IMG/VR virus record: IMGVR_UViG_3300043438_001421
Coordinates: 1-64,000 of that record
Length of the DNA stretch: 64,000 nucleotides
From: a virus
Direction: 5' to 3' (one strand)
Part shown: piece after piece, positions 1-6,847 of the stretch
Layout: each line of letters begins with the position of its first letter
How positions within the stretch are numbered: position 1 is the stretch's first letter
Made by a program: the position numbers and the translations under genes
The notes under the pieces: model-generated
Seen by the model: only the letters and a program-made list of their open reading frames with translations
What the model was told of the DNA's origin: nothing
The model's database searches: none

Positions 1-576
1 AACTCTTTGTATCCAACGATGCATTGTTACTACATTTTTGTCGGGACCATATGTTATAAACGTGCCATCTGCCGAGTCATATCCTTCGCTTAAAGCATAT
101 CGAAGTCGCTTAAGACTATTTACTCTACCCATATGGGTCCACAAACCTCTCTGACGGGCTTCTAGGACCCAATGAGAGGCTTCTGGTCCGAGCTTCCAAG
201 CTGTGTCGCCTCCGGTAAACACCGCATCGGCGTTTGCGGGGATGTGGGTGCATCCGTTTTGTAAAACATACGCTGCTTTGTACCCGCATTCTTGGACAAA
301 CTCAGACCACTCATACCATAATTTGTCTGTCGCTTCCGCATTCGCGACAACATCAGGGACAACGGCAAACAAGCAATTAGGTTCATGCCTGTACCTTACA
401 ATATTTTTCGTCCAACGAGACTCACTCCACTTATCTGAGAAACAACCATTATCCAAAGCCCAAGAAGCACCCGGAACAAGCTTCTCACCCGACTTTGGGC
501 TTACAATCTGGCCGAAATGGCCCTCTGAAATATACTTTTTGACCACAAAACCCGAAGCAGGCGTCAAATACAACAT
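1..576 (-). CDS. DpdA/TGT-like 7-deazaguanine DNA transglycosylase, 3' end cut by window edge
   Basis: The minus strand reads open from ATG at 576 to base 1 (192 codons, no stop), so the C-terminus is missing. The protein resembles the phage tRNA-guanine-transglycosylase-like (DpdA) group. Visible features are an ADNGCF-like ALDNGCF near residues 40-46, VVPDVV near 72-77, a GG-x-x-AWKLG stretch near 122-130, and HMGRVNS followed by DSADGT near 147-171. Family knowledge: DpdA exchanges guanine in DNA for a deazapurine precursor, which protects phage DNA from restriction. The start overlaps the stop of the gene at 576-818 as TGATG, so translation is probably coupled. No preQ0-synthesis genes are in the window; they could lie to the left or be supplied by the host. 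The assignment rests on remembered motifs; a TIM-barrel protein of another function is possible. Confidence 0.55.
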   Translation of the reverse strand, partial: MLYLTPASGFVVKKYISEGHFGQIVSPKSGEKLVPGASWALDNGCFSDKWSESRWTKNIVRYRHEPNCLFAVVPDVVANAEATDKLWYEWSEFVQECGYKAAYVLQNGCTHIPANADAVFTGGDTAWKLGPEASHWVLEARQRGLWTHMGRVNSLKRLRYALSEGYDSADGTFITYGPDKNVVTMHRWIQRV

Positions 577-818
577 CAAACGACCTTACTCTCTCTATAC
601 CACTTACTCATATTAACAAAGTTGACCGTCCACCACATAAAGCTCATCGCAATGAACCCCGGCTTGCCATAAATGAGACTGTAAATGAACCAAGGGATAG
701 AATGAGTGAGCACAATGAGCCAACCCCACCAATACTTCTTGCCAACGTACCACATGCCTGTGATACCGAAGAGTTCAAAGGCAAAAAGAATCCAAGTCCA
801 AGTTGATTCAGTCATCAA
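576..818 (-). CDS. Small integral membrane protein
   Basis: 80 residues, Trp-rich, with about three hydrophobic segments near 8-24, 29-45 and 52-68 and a basic tail, so it is almost certainly in the cytoplasmic membrane. The spacing of a Gly-rich first helix and WWGW at the second helix weakly recalls half of a PnuC-type nicotinamide riboside transporter, a likeness seen in several small phage membrane proteins. No function can be assigned. It overlaps the upstream gene (808-993) by 11 bases and the downstream DpdA-like start by one base, so it sits in the same leftward operon. Confidence 0.7.
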   Translation of the reverse strand: MMTESTWTWILFAFELFGITGMWYVGKKYWWGWLIVLTHSIPWFIYSLIYGKPGFIAMSFMWWTVNFVNMSKWYRESKVV

Positions 819-993
819 ACACTTTTTCTTGACCCCAAACTCTCACAACGGGCATACACACATCGTGATCGTCTTCAAACTCAGAGTATTCTTCATCAGT
901 AAACAGAAATCCATCGTGAGTTACGCACCAAACATCGCTAACCCACCCCTTTTCCTTACCGATATCAAGCCATTCCCAGAAATCAAGTTTCAT
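808..993 (-). CDS. Small acidic phage protein of unknown function
   Basis: 61 residues with a central GKEKGW and THDG followed by an acidic run of Glu and Asp, and a C-terminal VRVWG. Short proteins with this THDG-plus-acidic pattern recur in actinophages, but no function is known to me. It overlaps both neighbours by about 11 bases. This tight packing, together with the absence of a comparable plus-strand signal, supports coding on the minus strand. Confidence 0.65.
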   Translation of the reverse strand: MKLDFWEWLDIGKEKGWVSDVWCVTHDGFLFTDEEYSEFEDDHDVCMPVVRVWGQEKVFDD

Positions 994-1213
994 TTTCTAA
1001 ACTTCCAATCAATTCGTTTACATCTGAAAACAGGTAGTCCTCATCGGCGGATGGAACTTCTAAAAACTTGAAGTGTGACTGAGAAGTCACCATCAACCGA
1101 TGAGGGCCTGCAGATCCACAATTCCAGCAAATCTCAGGATTCCTTTTCTCCAAAGCCCAACCGCATTTGCAGTCACACATATACGCTTTGACATATGGAG
1201 TGAAAGAATTCAT
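983..1213 (-). CDS. Zinc-ribbon small protein
   Basis: 76 residues. Cysteines at 13, 15 and 17 and a CWNCG knuckle at 29-33 suggest a zinc ribbon, probably for nucleic-acid or protein binding. The ATG at 1213 has no Shine-Dalgarno sequence. Instead TGATACAAT lies 8 bases upstream (1222-1230), so the mRNA may be leaderless. The gene is one of several CxxC mini-proteins in this window. Confidence 0.65.
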   Translation of the reverse strand: MNSFTPYVKAYMCDCKCGWALEKRNPEICWNCGSAGPHRLMVTSQSHFKFLEVPSADEDYLFSDVNELIGSLENET

Positions 1214-1221
1214 TTCAAAAT

Positions 1222-1230
1222 ATTGTATCA
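1222..1230 (-). promoter_or_regulatory. Extended -10 promoter (TGA-TACAAT) for gene 983-1213
   Basis: On the minus strand TGATACAAT sits 8 bases before the ATG at 1213. Its TGA is also the stop codon of the upstream gene (1228-1554). The same nonamer with the same 8-base spacing precedes thyX at 6044. Predicted transcription would begin at or within a base or two of the start codon. Confidence 0.45.
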
Positions 1231-1554
1231 GAATACTGGGTGAGATTCCTCAGGGAGAGAGGACACAGATTCTTTTACCTTAGATTTTAACTTCTGGACT
1301 TTGTGGAGAATCAGATATCCGATCAGATCATTTTCTGGATCTTCATCTTCATCATCCTGCCGATTCATAATCCTAGAAAGTTTGTCATCCATACGAACTC
1401 TCAAAGCGTCTTCGGCTGTACCCCGATAAAAGATGTTGACGGGAGAAATGGCTGAATCGCCATACTTCCGGTTTTTCATGATCAACATTTCTTTTATCTC
1501 GTCACACACAAAAGCAATAATCTCCTGTGTGCTTGGGGCGCTAGATTGTGACAT
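1228..1554 (-). CDS. Nucleotide modification associated domain 1 (DUF1599) protein
   Basis: 108 residues from ATG 1554. The core matches the Nmad1/DUF1599 family: KNRKYGDS near residues 26-33, then RMDDKLSRI near 47-55, an acidic stretch and a DLIGYLILHKV helix near 68-78. The helical arrangement recalls MazG-like nucleotide pyrophosphohydrolases, and family members cluster with phage base-modification genes. It may therefore act on modified or unwanted dNTPs, which would fit the DpdA-like gene in this operon. An upstream in-frame ATG at 1647 would force a 107-base overlap with the preceding gene, so the later start is preferred. The start overlaps that gene by 14 bases. Confidence 0.7.
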   Translation of the reverse strand: MSQSSAPSTQEIIAFVCDEIKEMLIMKNRKYGDSAISPVNIFYRGTAEDALRVRMDDKLSRIMNRQDDEDEDPENDLIGYLILHKVQKLKSKVKESVSSLPEESHPVF

Positions 1555-1909
1555 TCGCCAATCCGCGATTCTTGACATTGCTAATAGTTTCGGCAAGAAC
1601 AATTGCGTAGTGTTCGATGTCAACATCTTCAATGATTGCCTTTTCATTCAGCATCACATTGAGGGCTGCGAGAATATGGAGAGCAGCGAATCCGGAACTG
1701 ATACATCCAGCACCGACTCCGGAAAGCTTGACAGTCTTTGCGAAAGACTTGCCTTCTTCATCTTCATCGACAATTGTAACGTGGTTGTAATATCCATCGG
1801 TGATCGTTTCCGTTACGTTAAACGAATCTCCTGTTGCAGCAAGGAACATGAAAGCATCTTCCAATACTGTACTGATCTCAGGTGTGCTGAGAAAATCTTT
1901 AATATCCAT
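1541..1909 (-). CDS. Conserved hypothetical protein
   Basis: 122 residues starting at ATG 1909, chosen because GGAGG lies six bases upstream. The N-terminus has an LSTPEIS segment and a predicted helix (EDAFMFLAATG). The middle is acidic, and a small-residue-rich helix (GVGAGCISSGFAALHILAALN) is followed by a helical tail. It is not recognised. The Gly/Ala helix is only moderately hydrophobic and may pack in a soluble core. It overlaps the Nmad1 gene start by 14 bases. Confidence 0.6.
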   Translation of the reverse strand: MDIKDFLSTPEISTVLEDAFMFLAATGDSFNVTETITDGYYNHVTIVDEDEEGKSFAKTVKLSGVGAGCISSGFAALHILAALNVMLNEKAIIEDVDIEHYAIVLAETISNVKNRGLANVTI

Positions 1910-2003
1910 TTTTTCCTCCAGTTGTTGGTGGGTTTCAAGCCGGTTGGCTTGGACATACTTTACCACACAGTTCAGAGATAAGTGACGAAAACGCTAATTA
2001 TAT

Positions 2004-2303
2004 TCAGAGTTCGGGTAATTGCTTGCGGTCATACCAGATTCTATGAATCTCAAGCTTGTCGTATGCTTCCTCTGACGAGTAGTATACCTTGGCGTAAGCT
2101 TTACGGGCGGGCTCATCGAAAGCCTCGCATCGATCATTCATGCAGATATACAATGCCTTATAGATTTCCGGGGATTCGGTGACATGGATTGCATCAACGA
2201 GCTCTAGCTTTTTATTGCAATATGTGCAGTATTTATCTGAATATGGAAATCCTTGAATAATTTGTCCCATTAACTGGCCCCGGAAGAATTGATTAAGATT
2301 CAT
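2004..2303 (-). CDS. Zinc-finger hypothetical protein
   Basis: 99 residues from ATG 2303, where GGAG lies seven bases upstream. A CTYC knuckle near residue 26 and a CMNDRC pair near residues 54-59 suggest a four-cysteine zinc site, followed by a helical, charged C-terminus ending in WYDRKQLPEL. Function is unknown. The start overlaps the stop of the gene at 2293-2505. Between it and the next gene (1909) lie about 95 bases with a good ribosome-binding site but no clear promoter. Confidence 0.6.
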   Translation of the reverse strand: MNLNQFFRGQLMGQIIQGFPYSDKYCTYCNKKLELVDAIHVTESPEIYKALYICMNDRCEAFDEPARKAYAKVYYSSEEAYDKLEIHRIWYDRKQLPEL

Positions 2304-2505
2304 CAAAATACTCCACAAGTCTAGTTAACTGATCAATAATATTTGGGATGCAATCCAATATGGCATTAATTTCAGCCATATCGTAGTAGCCCCTCTCTTG
2401 AATCTCAAGCCACCATGCTGGAGTGACAATGCCCTTGTCGTTGTAAACAGCGACGTTCAGCTTGGTGGTGGGCTCCATTTCTTCATCAAAAATTTCTACG
2501 GGCAT
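2293..2505 (-). CDS. Small hypothetical protein
   Basis: 70 residues, acidic, beginning MPVEIFDEEMEP, with a TPAWWLEIQERGYYD centre and a C-terminal amphipathic helix. No family is recognised. The ATG at 2505 lacks a usable Shine-Dalgarno sequence but has TGATACAAT six bases upstream, so it may be made from a leaderless mRNA. Confidence 0.55.
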   Translation of the reverse strand: MPVEIFDEEMEPTTKLNVAVYNDKGIVTPAWWLEIQERGYYDMAEINAILDCIPNIIDQLTRLVEYFDES

Positions 2506-2511
2506 TCCGTC

Positions 2512-2520
2512 ATTGTATCA
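2512..2520 (-). promoter_or_regulatory. Extended -10 promoter (TGA-TACAAT) for gene 2293-2505
   Basis: Minus-strand TGATACAAT, six bases before ATG 2505. Its TGA is the stop codon of the membrane protein gene 2518-2844, the same stop-codon/promoter overlap seen at 1228-1230 and 6027-6029. Confidence 0.45.
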
Positions 2521-2844
2521 GGAATCAGAGATATTTTTCTGCTCTTCTGAAAGATGAGTTATTTCATGGTTAGCCTGCCAAACTTGAACATTGTCAAGAC
2601 GCTCATCAAGGCGATCAACCTTCTTGTCGATACCAGTAATTTGGCTGCTAAGGTGACTGAGTAAGGCTTTGTTGTCATTATGCTGGGAAGTATTCTCTTC
2701 TCGGAACATTTCTGCCCCAGCCTTCATTTTCTCTGACTGCTTCTTGTTGGACTTAACCATTAGGATCAGACTACTACCCGCCGTGATCATTGCTATAGTG
2801 ATAGGGACTACAACTACCTCCGCTATTGAGATGTAATCAGCCAT
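2518..2844 (-). CDS. Membrane-anchored coiled-coil protein (DUF2746-like)
   Basis: 108 residues. One N-terminal transmembrane helix (about 8-30) is followed by a lysine-rich turn and a long coiled coil (about 45-90) with repeated Asp-x-x-Val/Leu heptads. This layout matches small actinophage membrane proteins of the DUF2746 type; some are found near lysis genes, but the role is not established. The start at 2844 has GGAGG seven bases upstream. It is the first leftward gene of the divergent region. Confidence 0.65.
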   Translation of the reverse strand: MADYISIAEVVVVPITIAMITAGSSLILMVKSNKKQSEKMKAGAEMFREENTSQHNDNKALLSHLSSQITGIDKKVDRLDERLDNVQVWQANHEITHLSEEQKNISDS

Positions 2845-2893
2845 TATGGTCCTCCAAATTAATTAATGCTAAAGCCTTAATACTCATTAACTA

Positions 2894-2899
2894 ATTATA
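2894..2899 (-). promoter_or_regulatory. Candidate leftward promoter -10 box
   Basis: Minus-strand TATAAT about 50 bases upstream of ATG 2844, inside an AT-rich stretch. A weak -35 (TGGCAT) overlaps the inverted repeat at 2908-2921 (arms GGCATT/AATGCC). A protein binding that repeat could therefore control the leftward operon. Confidence 0.4.
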
Positions 2900-3224
2900 A
2901 CTATGGAGGCATTTTAATGCCAGCCGATGAGTGAGTATACAAAAAAATCCGGGGATCAGGTTGCGAAGCTCTGAAATCGATGGTACTCTCGTTTTAGTTG
3001 TAAAACTGTGATCACAGAATGAGTCTTATAGATTTGGTTTCGCGTACTATAGCACCGAAATCCTTTTTGTGGTTCTCATTTTTTTTTATCGCTGGAAAAT
3101 TCCTTATATATTATTTATAAAAAATATATTGTTTATAATATATATATCACTGGATATATAGTAATAAGTATGGTATAGAGTCTCATACCACTGGTAGCAA
3201 TCTCGTATATGCCAGTCACTCATG

Positions 3225-3233
3225 TGCTATGCT
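3225..3233 (+). promoter_or_regulatory. Candidate rightward promoter (TGC-TATGCT)
   Basis: An extended -10 element about 56 bases before ATG 3290. The predicted leader would carry the CCCCTAGGGG palindrome and two copies of GACTGGA (3252-3258 and 3278-3284), the second just ahead of the GGAG ribosome-binding site. These repeats could be regulator or ribosome-access elements for the rightward arm. Confidence 0.35.
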
Positions 3234-3289
3234 AGCTCCAAGCCCCTAGGGGACTGGAATCTCCTATAGATTCTATAGACTGGAGAATA

Positions 3290-3679
3290 ATGAAAGAATA
3301 CTACGAATTCCTTATGTTTGAACTTAAGGATATTGAAGAGGAATTTGATATTCCTTCTCAAATTGCTCATGAAATTTGTTTACTTCTTAGTTTAGAAAAT
3401 AACTTCATTCCAGAATCTTTTTTTAGATTATATCTCTCTAAATTAGGTACAGATTATTCTGTACTGTATAATGCCGCAGCTTATTTTTCTGGAGCCAAAT
3501 TTTTGAAAATTGAGTGTGACTGCCCGGAATCTGATAAGATGCTTTGTGATCTTCATTCAGTCAGCGAAAGCGCTTTTTATGAAATCGGTGCAGATGACTT
3601 TGCAAACACCACATCCAAGTGGCAGAAGATCAATCAAAGTATTCAGATGATAAGGACTTCTATATTCAATGATTGTTAA
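3290..3679 (+). CDS. Hypothetical protein, first gene of the rightward arm
   Basis: 129 residues, acidic, mostly helical. Residues 1-50 look like a helical bundle with alternating Glu and Leu/Phe, and a Cys pair (ECDCPESDKMLCDLH) sits around residue 75. No family is recognised. GGAG lies five bases before ATG 3290. Being first behind the divergent region, it is a candidate early or regulatory protein. It overlaps the start of the deformylase gene by 11 bases, so the two are probably translated together. Confidence 0.6.
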   Translation: MKEYYEFLMFELKDIEEEFDIPSQIAHEICLLLSLENNFIPESFFRLYLSKLGTDYSVLYNAAAYFSGAKFLKIECDCPESDKMLCDLHSVSESAFYEIGADDFANTTSKWQKINQSIQMIRTSIFNDC

Positions 3680-4190
3680 GTACCCTGATAATAGACTGGA
3701 TCAAGTATCTGTTTCAGCTTTAGAAAATCTAACTAAAAATGAGATAGATAATCTTTGCTATGAAATGCGCAAAGAATGCTGGGAAGTAAATGGATTGGGT
3801 ATTGCAGCCATCCAAATTGGACAGCCGTATAGAGTCTTCGGGATTTTGAATCCAAATAAAAGAGATCTTATGTGGATGATTGATCCACAAATCAGAAGGT
3901 GTTCAGGGAGTATAACTTATACAGAAGGATGTCTTTCTATCCCCGGATACTTCTGGGATGTTACTAGATACAATAAACTTTCTATCTCCTTTTTTGATTC
4001 TAAGGGTGCTAAGCACTACAGAACATTCTCAGGAATTCATGCGAGGATTATTCAGCATGAAATGGATCACATCGATGGACTTCTCATTCCAGATCTTATG
4101 GATGATGATAAATTTATTAACTTCGATAATCACTTTTCTTCAAGCCTTCCAGCATCGGAGTATGATGCTCCAAAGATTAGTGTGATTTAA
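3669..4190 (+). CDS. def: Peptide deformylase
   Basis: 173 residues, usual length for the family. All three signature motifs are present: GLGIAAIQ (42-49), EGCLS with Cys88 (86-90) and QHEMDH with His130, Glu131 and His134 (129-134). Cys and the two His bind the metal, and Glu is catalytic. The enzyme removes the formyl group from nascent proteins. Phage copies are thought to keep phage protein maturation going late in infection. It lies immediately before a tRNA gene. Confidence 0.95.
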   Translation: MIVKYPDNRLDQVSVSALENLTKNEIDNLCYEMRKECWEVNGLGIAAIQIGQPYRVFGILNPNKRDLMWMIDPQIRRCSGSITYTEGCLSIPGYFWDVTRYNKLSISFFDSKGAKHYRTFSGIHARIIQHEMDHIDGLLIPDLMDDDKFINFDNHFSSSLPASEYDAPKISVI

Positions 4191-4195
4191 GGTTA

Positions 4196-4269
4196 GGACA
4201 CTTAGCTCAGTTGGTTAGAGCGTCTCGTTTACACCGAGAGGGTCGGGGGTTCGAATCCCTCAGTGTCCA
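4196..4269 (+). tRNA. tRNA-Val (anticodon UAC)
   Basis: A complete cloverleaf: acceptor arms GGACACT/AGTGTCC, D stem GCTC/GAGC, anticodon stem TCTCG/CGAGA with loop TTTACAC, T stem with GTTCGAAT. Discriminator A; the CCA is not encoded. It reads GUA. The next gene's ATG lies two bases after the mature 3' end. Confidence 0.95.
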
Positions 4270-4271
4270 CT

Positions 4272-5483
4272 ATGAAAATAGGATCAGTTTTCTCAGGAGG
4301 TGGCGGTGGAGATTTGGGTTTCAAATCTTCCGGACACCAAATAACATTCGGTTGTGAGATCAATGAATATGCTAGATCTGTATTGAGAAAGCATAATCCT
4401 GATCTTATAATTTATAACGACATTAAGGAGATAACTCTTGAAAGATTACTCGCAGACGGAGCAGAAATCCCCGAAGTCATCTTTGGAGGAAGTCCATGCC
4501 AAGACTTATCTGTGGCTGGATACCGTGAAGGATTGGGCGGAGAGCGTAGTGGATTGTTCACTGAGCAATGCAGAGTCGCTGACGAAATCTCTGCCCCGTG
4601 GATTGTCTGGGAAAATGTCGTCGGAGCATTCTCAAGCAATAAAGGAAGAGACTTCGCAGAAGTCCTTTACTACACAACAGGATTCCGTCCTGAAGTTCCA
4701 AAGGGAGGATGGAAGAGCGGAGGAGTCTGTATTGGACCCAAGCGATCAGCCGTTTGGCGCGTGCTTGACGCTCAAGCTTTCGGAGTCCCACAAAGACGCA
4801 GAAGAATCTTTCTTGTCGCAGGTCCTAGAGAGTTGGCGTCCAGAATTATCGACGTTTTATTTGAGCCCGAAAGCAGCGAGCGGAATTCTACGGAGGGCAG
4901 AAAAACGGGACAGGAAATTGCCGGAGAGACTCAAGAGCGCATTGGAACATCTAGCGTCGGAGCTTTAACTGAGATATCTCAGAGCATTCTTGCGAGGTAT
5001 GGAAGTCGTGGCGATCTAGAGACTGAAACTTTCATTGTAGAGAAGGTGTGGTCTGGCTCTACGCACAAAGAGGATCTTGCTGCAACTTTAACTGATCCAG
5101 CAGGTGGTCAGAGGACAACAAACATTGATGGAGCATCTTGGGTAGTGTATGACACTAAACCCTATGTTGCTTTTGATTCAAATTACTCTGGGCAATATTC
5201 TATAGTTAATAATGGAGATATTTCTCCCACCATCAAGCTTGGATCAAATCTCAATGGTCAGCCTCCTGCTATTGGATGCGGGGATATTGTCAGGAGACTC
5301 ACTCCTCTTGAATGCGAGAGGTTGATGGGATGGCCTGATAATTATACTAAAGTTGGATTAGCAGATAATCGTTTTGATGTCAATATCTCAAATAGTCAGA
5401 GATATAGGATCTGTGGAAATGGTATTGTTTCAAATGTTACATATTGGATTGGTAATCAATTAAATAAGGTTTTAGATGTCTGA
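4272..5483 (+). CDS. C5-cytosine-specific DNA methyltransferase
   Basis: 403 residues from ATG 4272. Motif I FSGGGGGDLGF (7-17) binds AdoMet; motif IV has the catalytic Cys76 in SPCQ; motif VI is ENV (114-116); motif VIII is QRRRR (174-178); and a C-terminal GNG-x-V completes motif X. Residues about 195-330 are the variable target-recognition region, including a D-x-SPT-x-KLGS stretch seen in phage enzymes of this class. It methylates cytosine at C5, probably to evade host restriction; the site is unknown and no cognate nuclease is adjacent. A GTG at 4263 is in frame but lies inside the tRNA, so ATG 4272 is preferred although it has no Shine-Dalgarno sequence. Confidence 0.93.
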   Translation: MKIGSVFSGGGGGDLGFKSSGHQITFGCEINEYARSVLRKHNPDLIIYNDIKEITLERLLADGAEIPEVIFGGSPCQDLSVAGYREGLGGERSGLFTEQCRVADEISAPWIVWENVVGAFSSNKGRDFAEVLYYTTGFRPEVPKGGWKSGGVCIGPKRSAVWRVLDAQAFGVPQRRRRIFLVAGPRELASRIIDVLFEPESSERNSTEGRKTGQEIAGETQERIGTSSVGALTEISQSILARYGSRGDLETETFIVEKVWSGSTHKEDLAATLTDPAGGQRTTNIDGASWVVYDTKPYVAFDSNYSGQYSIVNNGDISPTIKLGSNLNGQPPAIGCGDIVRRLTPLECERLMGWPDNYTKVGLADNRFDVNISNSQRYRICGNGIVSNVTYWIGNQLNKVLDV

Positions 5484-5679
5484 AGAAAAACAATATACTT
5501 TTAATTTAACTGAAATGGAAGCATTTTATCTAAATGCAGCTGTAGTGGACTTTTTCCACAAAATGAAGAATGCTGCTGAGCAGGAAGTTGTTGTCCTGTT
5601 TATGGATGACAGATACAGAGTAGCTAAAGACTTGTGGGTAAAAGTTGAAAAGCAGATTCCAGTTGGTGAGTGGAAGTAG
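5476..5679 (+). CDS. Small hypothetical protein
   Basis: 67 residues, acidic, with two predicted helices (11-38 and 44-60) containing VVDFFHKMKNAAEQE and WVKVEKQIP. No family is recognised. It overlaps the methyltransferase end by 8 bases, which suggests coupled translation. It might be a small partner of that enzyme, but nothing in the sequence proves it. Confidence 0.55.
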   Translation: MSEEKQYTFNLTEMEAFYLNAAVVDFFHKMKNAAEQEVVVLFMDDRYRVAKDLWVKVEKQIPVGEWK

Positions 5680-5699
5680 TATATGCTAGTATTTTATTG

Positions 5700-6029
5700 A
5701 TGGTATATCGCGAGTACATTACTTCTGATTTATGGAGAATTCGCAAAAGACGTTATTTTGAGACTCATGAAAGAAAATGTAGAGCGTGTAATTCTAAGAA
5801 AAAAATTCATCTGCATCATAAGACGTATAGAAGACTTGGTGAAGAGCGGGACGCTGATTTAGTCCCGCTTTGTCATTCTTGCCATACTGCTCTGCATATA
5901 CGGCAGAAGAGCACAGGGCAGAATCTTTGGCGACTGACAGAAGAATTCATTAAGAACAAAAAACGTAGATATAAAAATAGTAGATTAAAAAAACGTCCAA
6001 CAAACAAACGCAAGCCCCGTACTAGGTGA
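5700..6029 (+). CDS. HNH endonuclease
   Basis: About 109 residues from ATG 5700; an in-frame GTG at 5670 overlapping the previous gene is the alternative. A CRAC knuckle, LHHK near residue 40, DLVPLC and CHTALH make a complete HNH signature with its zinc-binding Cys pairs. The C-terminus is extremely Lys/Arg-rich, fit for DNA binding. It is a free-standing nuclease: no interrupted gene or intron is evident around it, so it may be a homing-type gene. Its TGA stop forms part of the thyX promoter motif. Confidence 0.85.
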   Translation: MVYREYITSDLWRIRKRRYFETHERKCRACNSKKKIHLHHKTYRRLGEERDADLVPLCHSCHTALHIRQKSTGQNLWRLTEEFIKNKKRRYKNSRLKKRPTNKRKPRTR

Positions 6030-6035
6030 TACAAT
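6027..6035 (+). promoter_or_regulatory. Extended -10 promoter (TGA-TACAAT) for thyX
   Basis: TGATACAAT lies 8 bases before ATG 6044, and its TGA is the stop codon of the HNH gene. No ribosome-binding site stands before thyX, so a leaderless or near-leaderless mRNA is predicted. Confidence 0.5.
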
Positions 6036-6043
6036 AGCCTTGT

Positions 6044-6847
6044 ATGATTTATGCCAAGGTAATCGCTGACAGCATCACTGGATCTGGTGATCGTTTAACT
6101 ACTATGGAAGTTCAGATGCATCGCTTTGTGCTTGCTGAGTTTAATACGCACAGAGTGTTCTCTAGAAACTCTTCGTCTTCAAGAGCTATCCCCATCAAGA
6201 AGCAGATTGATAGAGTCCGGAAAGATCCAGCTTTTCCTGTTGCTTGGGGTATTAATCAAGCAGGAATGCAAGCTGAGAGAAATCTCAGCATAAGCCGATC
6301 AAGGAAAGCGCGATGGATTTGGAAGAGAGCTTCTAAGAAGGCTATCAAGAGTGCAAAACTTCTAGATGACTTGGGCGTGCATAAGCAGATTACAAATAGA
6401 ATTCTTGAACCGTTTATGTGGCATACAGTTATTGTGTCATCAACTGACTGGGAAGGATTTTTTGAGCAGAGATGCAACAAGCTTGCTCAGCCGGAGATTA
6501 GAGAAGTTGCTTTAGCTATGCAATACGCTTATAGCAAATCTGTTCCTGATTTCATTACTACAGGAGAATACCATCTTCCCTATCTGCAGCCAGAAGAATA
6601 TCGTCTTGACGATAATCTGAAGATGAAAGCTTGCATTGCCAGATGTGCTAGAGTATCTTACTTAACTCATAATAATGAAAAGTCTCTTCTAAAAGATATT
6701 CAATTATTTGAAAAGCTTGTGACGGCAGATCCGCCACATTGGAGTCCGATGGAACACGTTGCGACTCCTATCACTCCAGATCTTGACGGGAGTGGAAATT
6801 TCTCTGGGTTCGCTCAGGTTCGACATAATTTACATTTGGTGTTCTAG
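6044..6847 (+). CDS. thyX: Flavin-dependent thymidylate synthase ThyX
   Basis: 267 residues. The ThyX signature appears as THRVFSRNSSSSRAIP near residues 35-50, the long phage-type variant of the RHR-x7-S motif. Other conserved parts are FMWHTVIVSSTDWEGFFEQR (about 125-144), the AQPEI-REVA helix and SPMEHVATP near 236-244. The enzyme makes dTMP from dUMP with FAD and methylene-tetrahydrofolate. The C-terminus ends soon after the GNF-x-GF-x-Q-x-R stretch, somewhat shorter than many relatives. It cooperates with the dCMP deaminase and nrdJ further right. Confidence 0.92.
   Translation: MIYAKVIADSITGSGDRLTTMEVQMHRFVLAEFNTHRVFSRNSSSSRAIPIKKQIDRVRKDPAFPVAWGINQAGMQAERNLSISRSRKARWIWKRASKKAIKSAKLLDDLGVHKQITNRILEPFMWHTVIVSSTDWEGFFEQRCNKLAQPEIREVALAMQYAYSKSVPDFITTGEYHLPYLQPEEYRLDDNLKMKACIARCARVSYLTHNNEKSLLKDIQLFEKLVTADPPHWSPMEHVATPITPDLDGSGNFSGFAQVRHNLHLVF

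Larger units (their letters stand above)
2845..3289. other. Divergent AT-rich intergenic region; possible origin or switch region
   Basis: No credible gene lies here; all leftward genes start to its left and all rightward genes to its right. It contains a 14-base inverted repeat (2908-2921), the perfect palindrome CTGTGATCACAG (3006-3017), a very AT-rich block (about 3079-3170, runs of TATA and A/T only), a hairpin with arms TGGTAT/ATACCA (3171-3190) and the palindrome CCCCTAGGGG (3243-3252). AT-rich unwinding DNA plus palindromes at a transcription divergence is typical of a phage origin or early switch. Classical iterons were not seen. Confidence 0.5.

Noticed and set aside
203-616. 137-codon plus-strand frame opposite the DpdA-like gene
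   Set aside because: The minus strand has a coupled start and family motifs; the plus frame lacks both.
5700-6029. Group I intron or intein around the HNH genes
   Set aside because: Flanking genes are intact and in full frame; no split host gene or self-splicing signature was seen here or at 51199.
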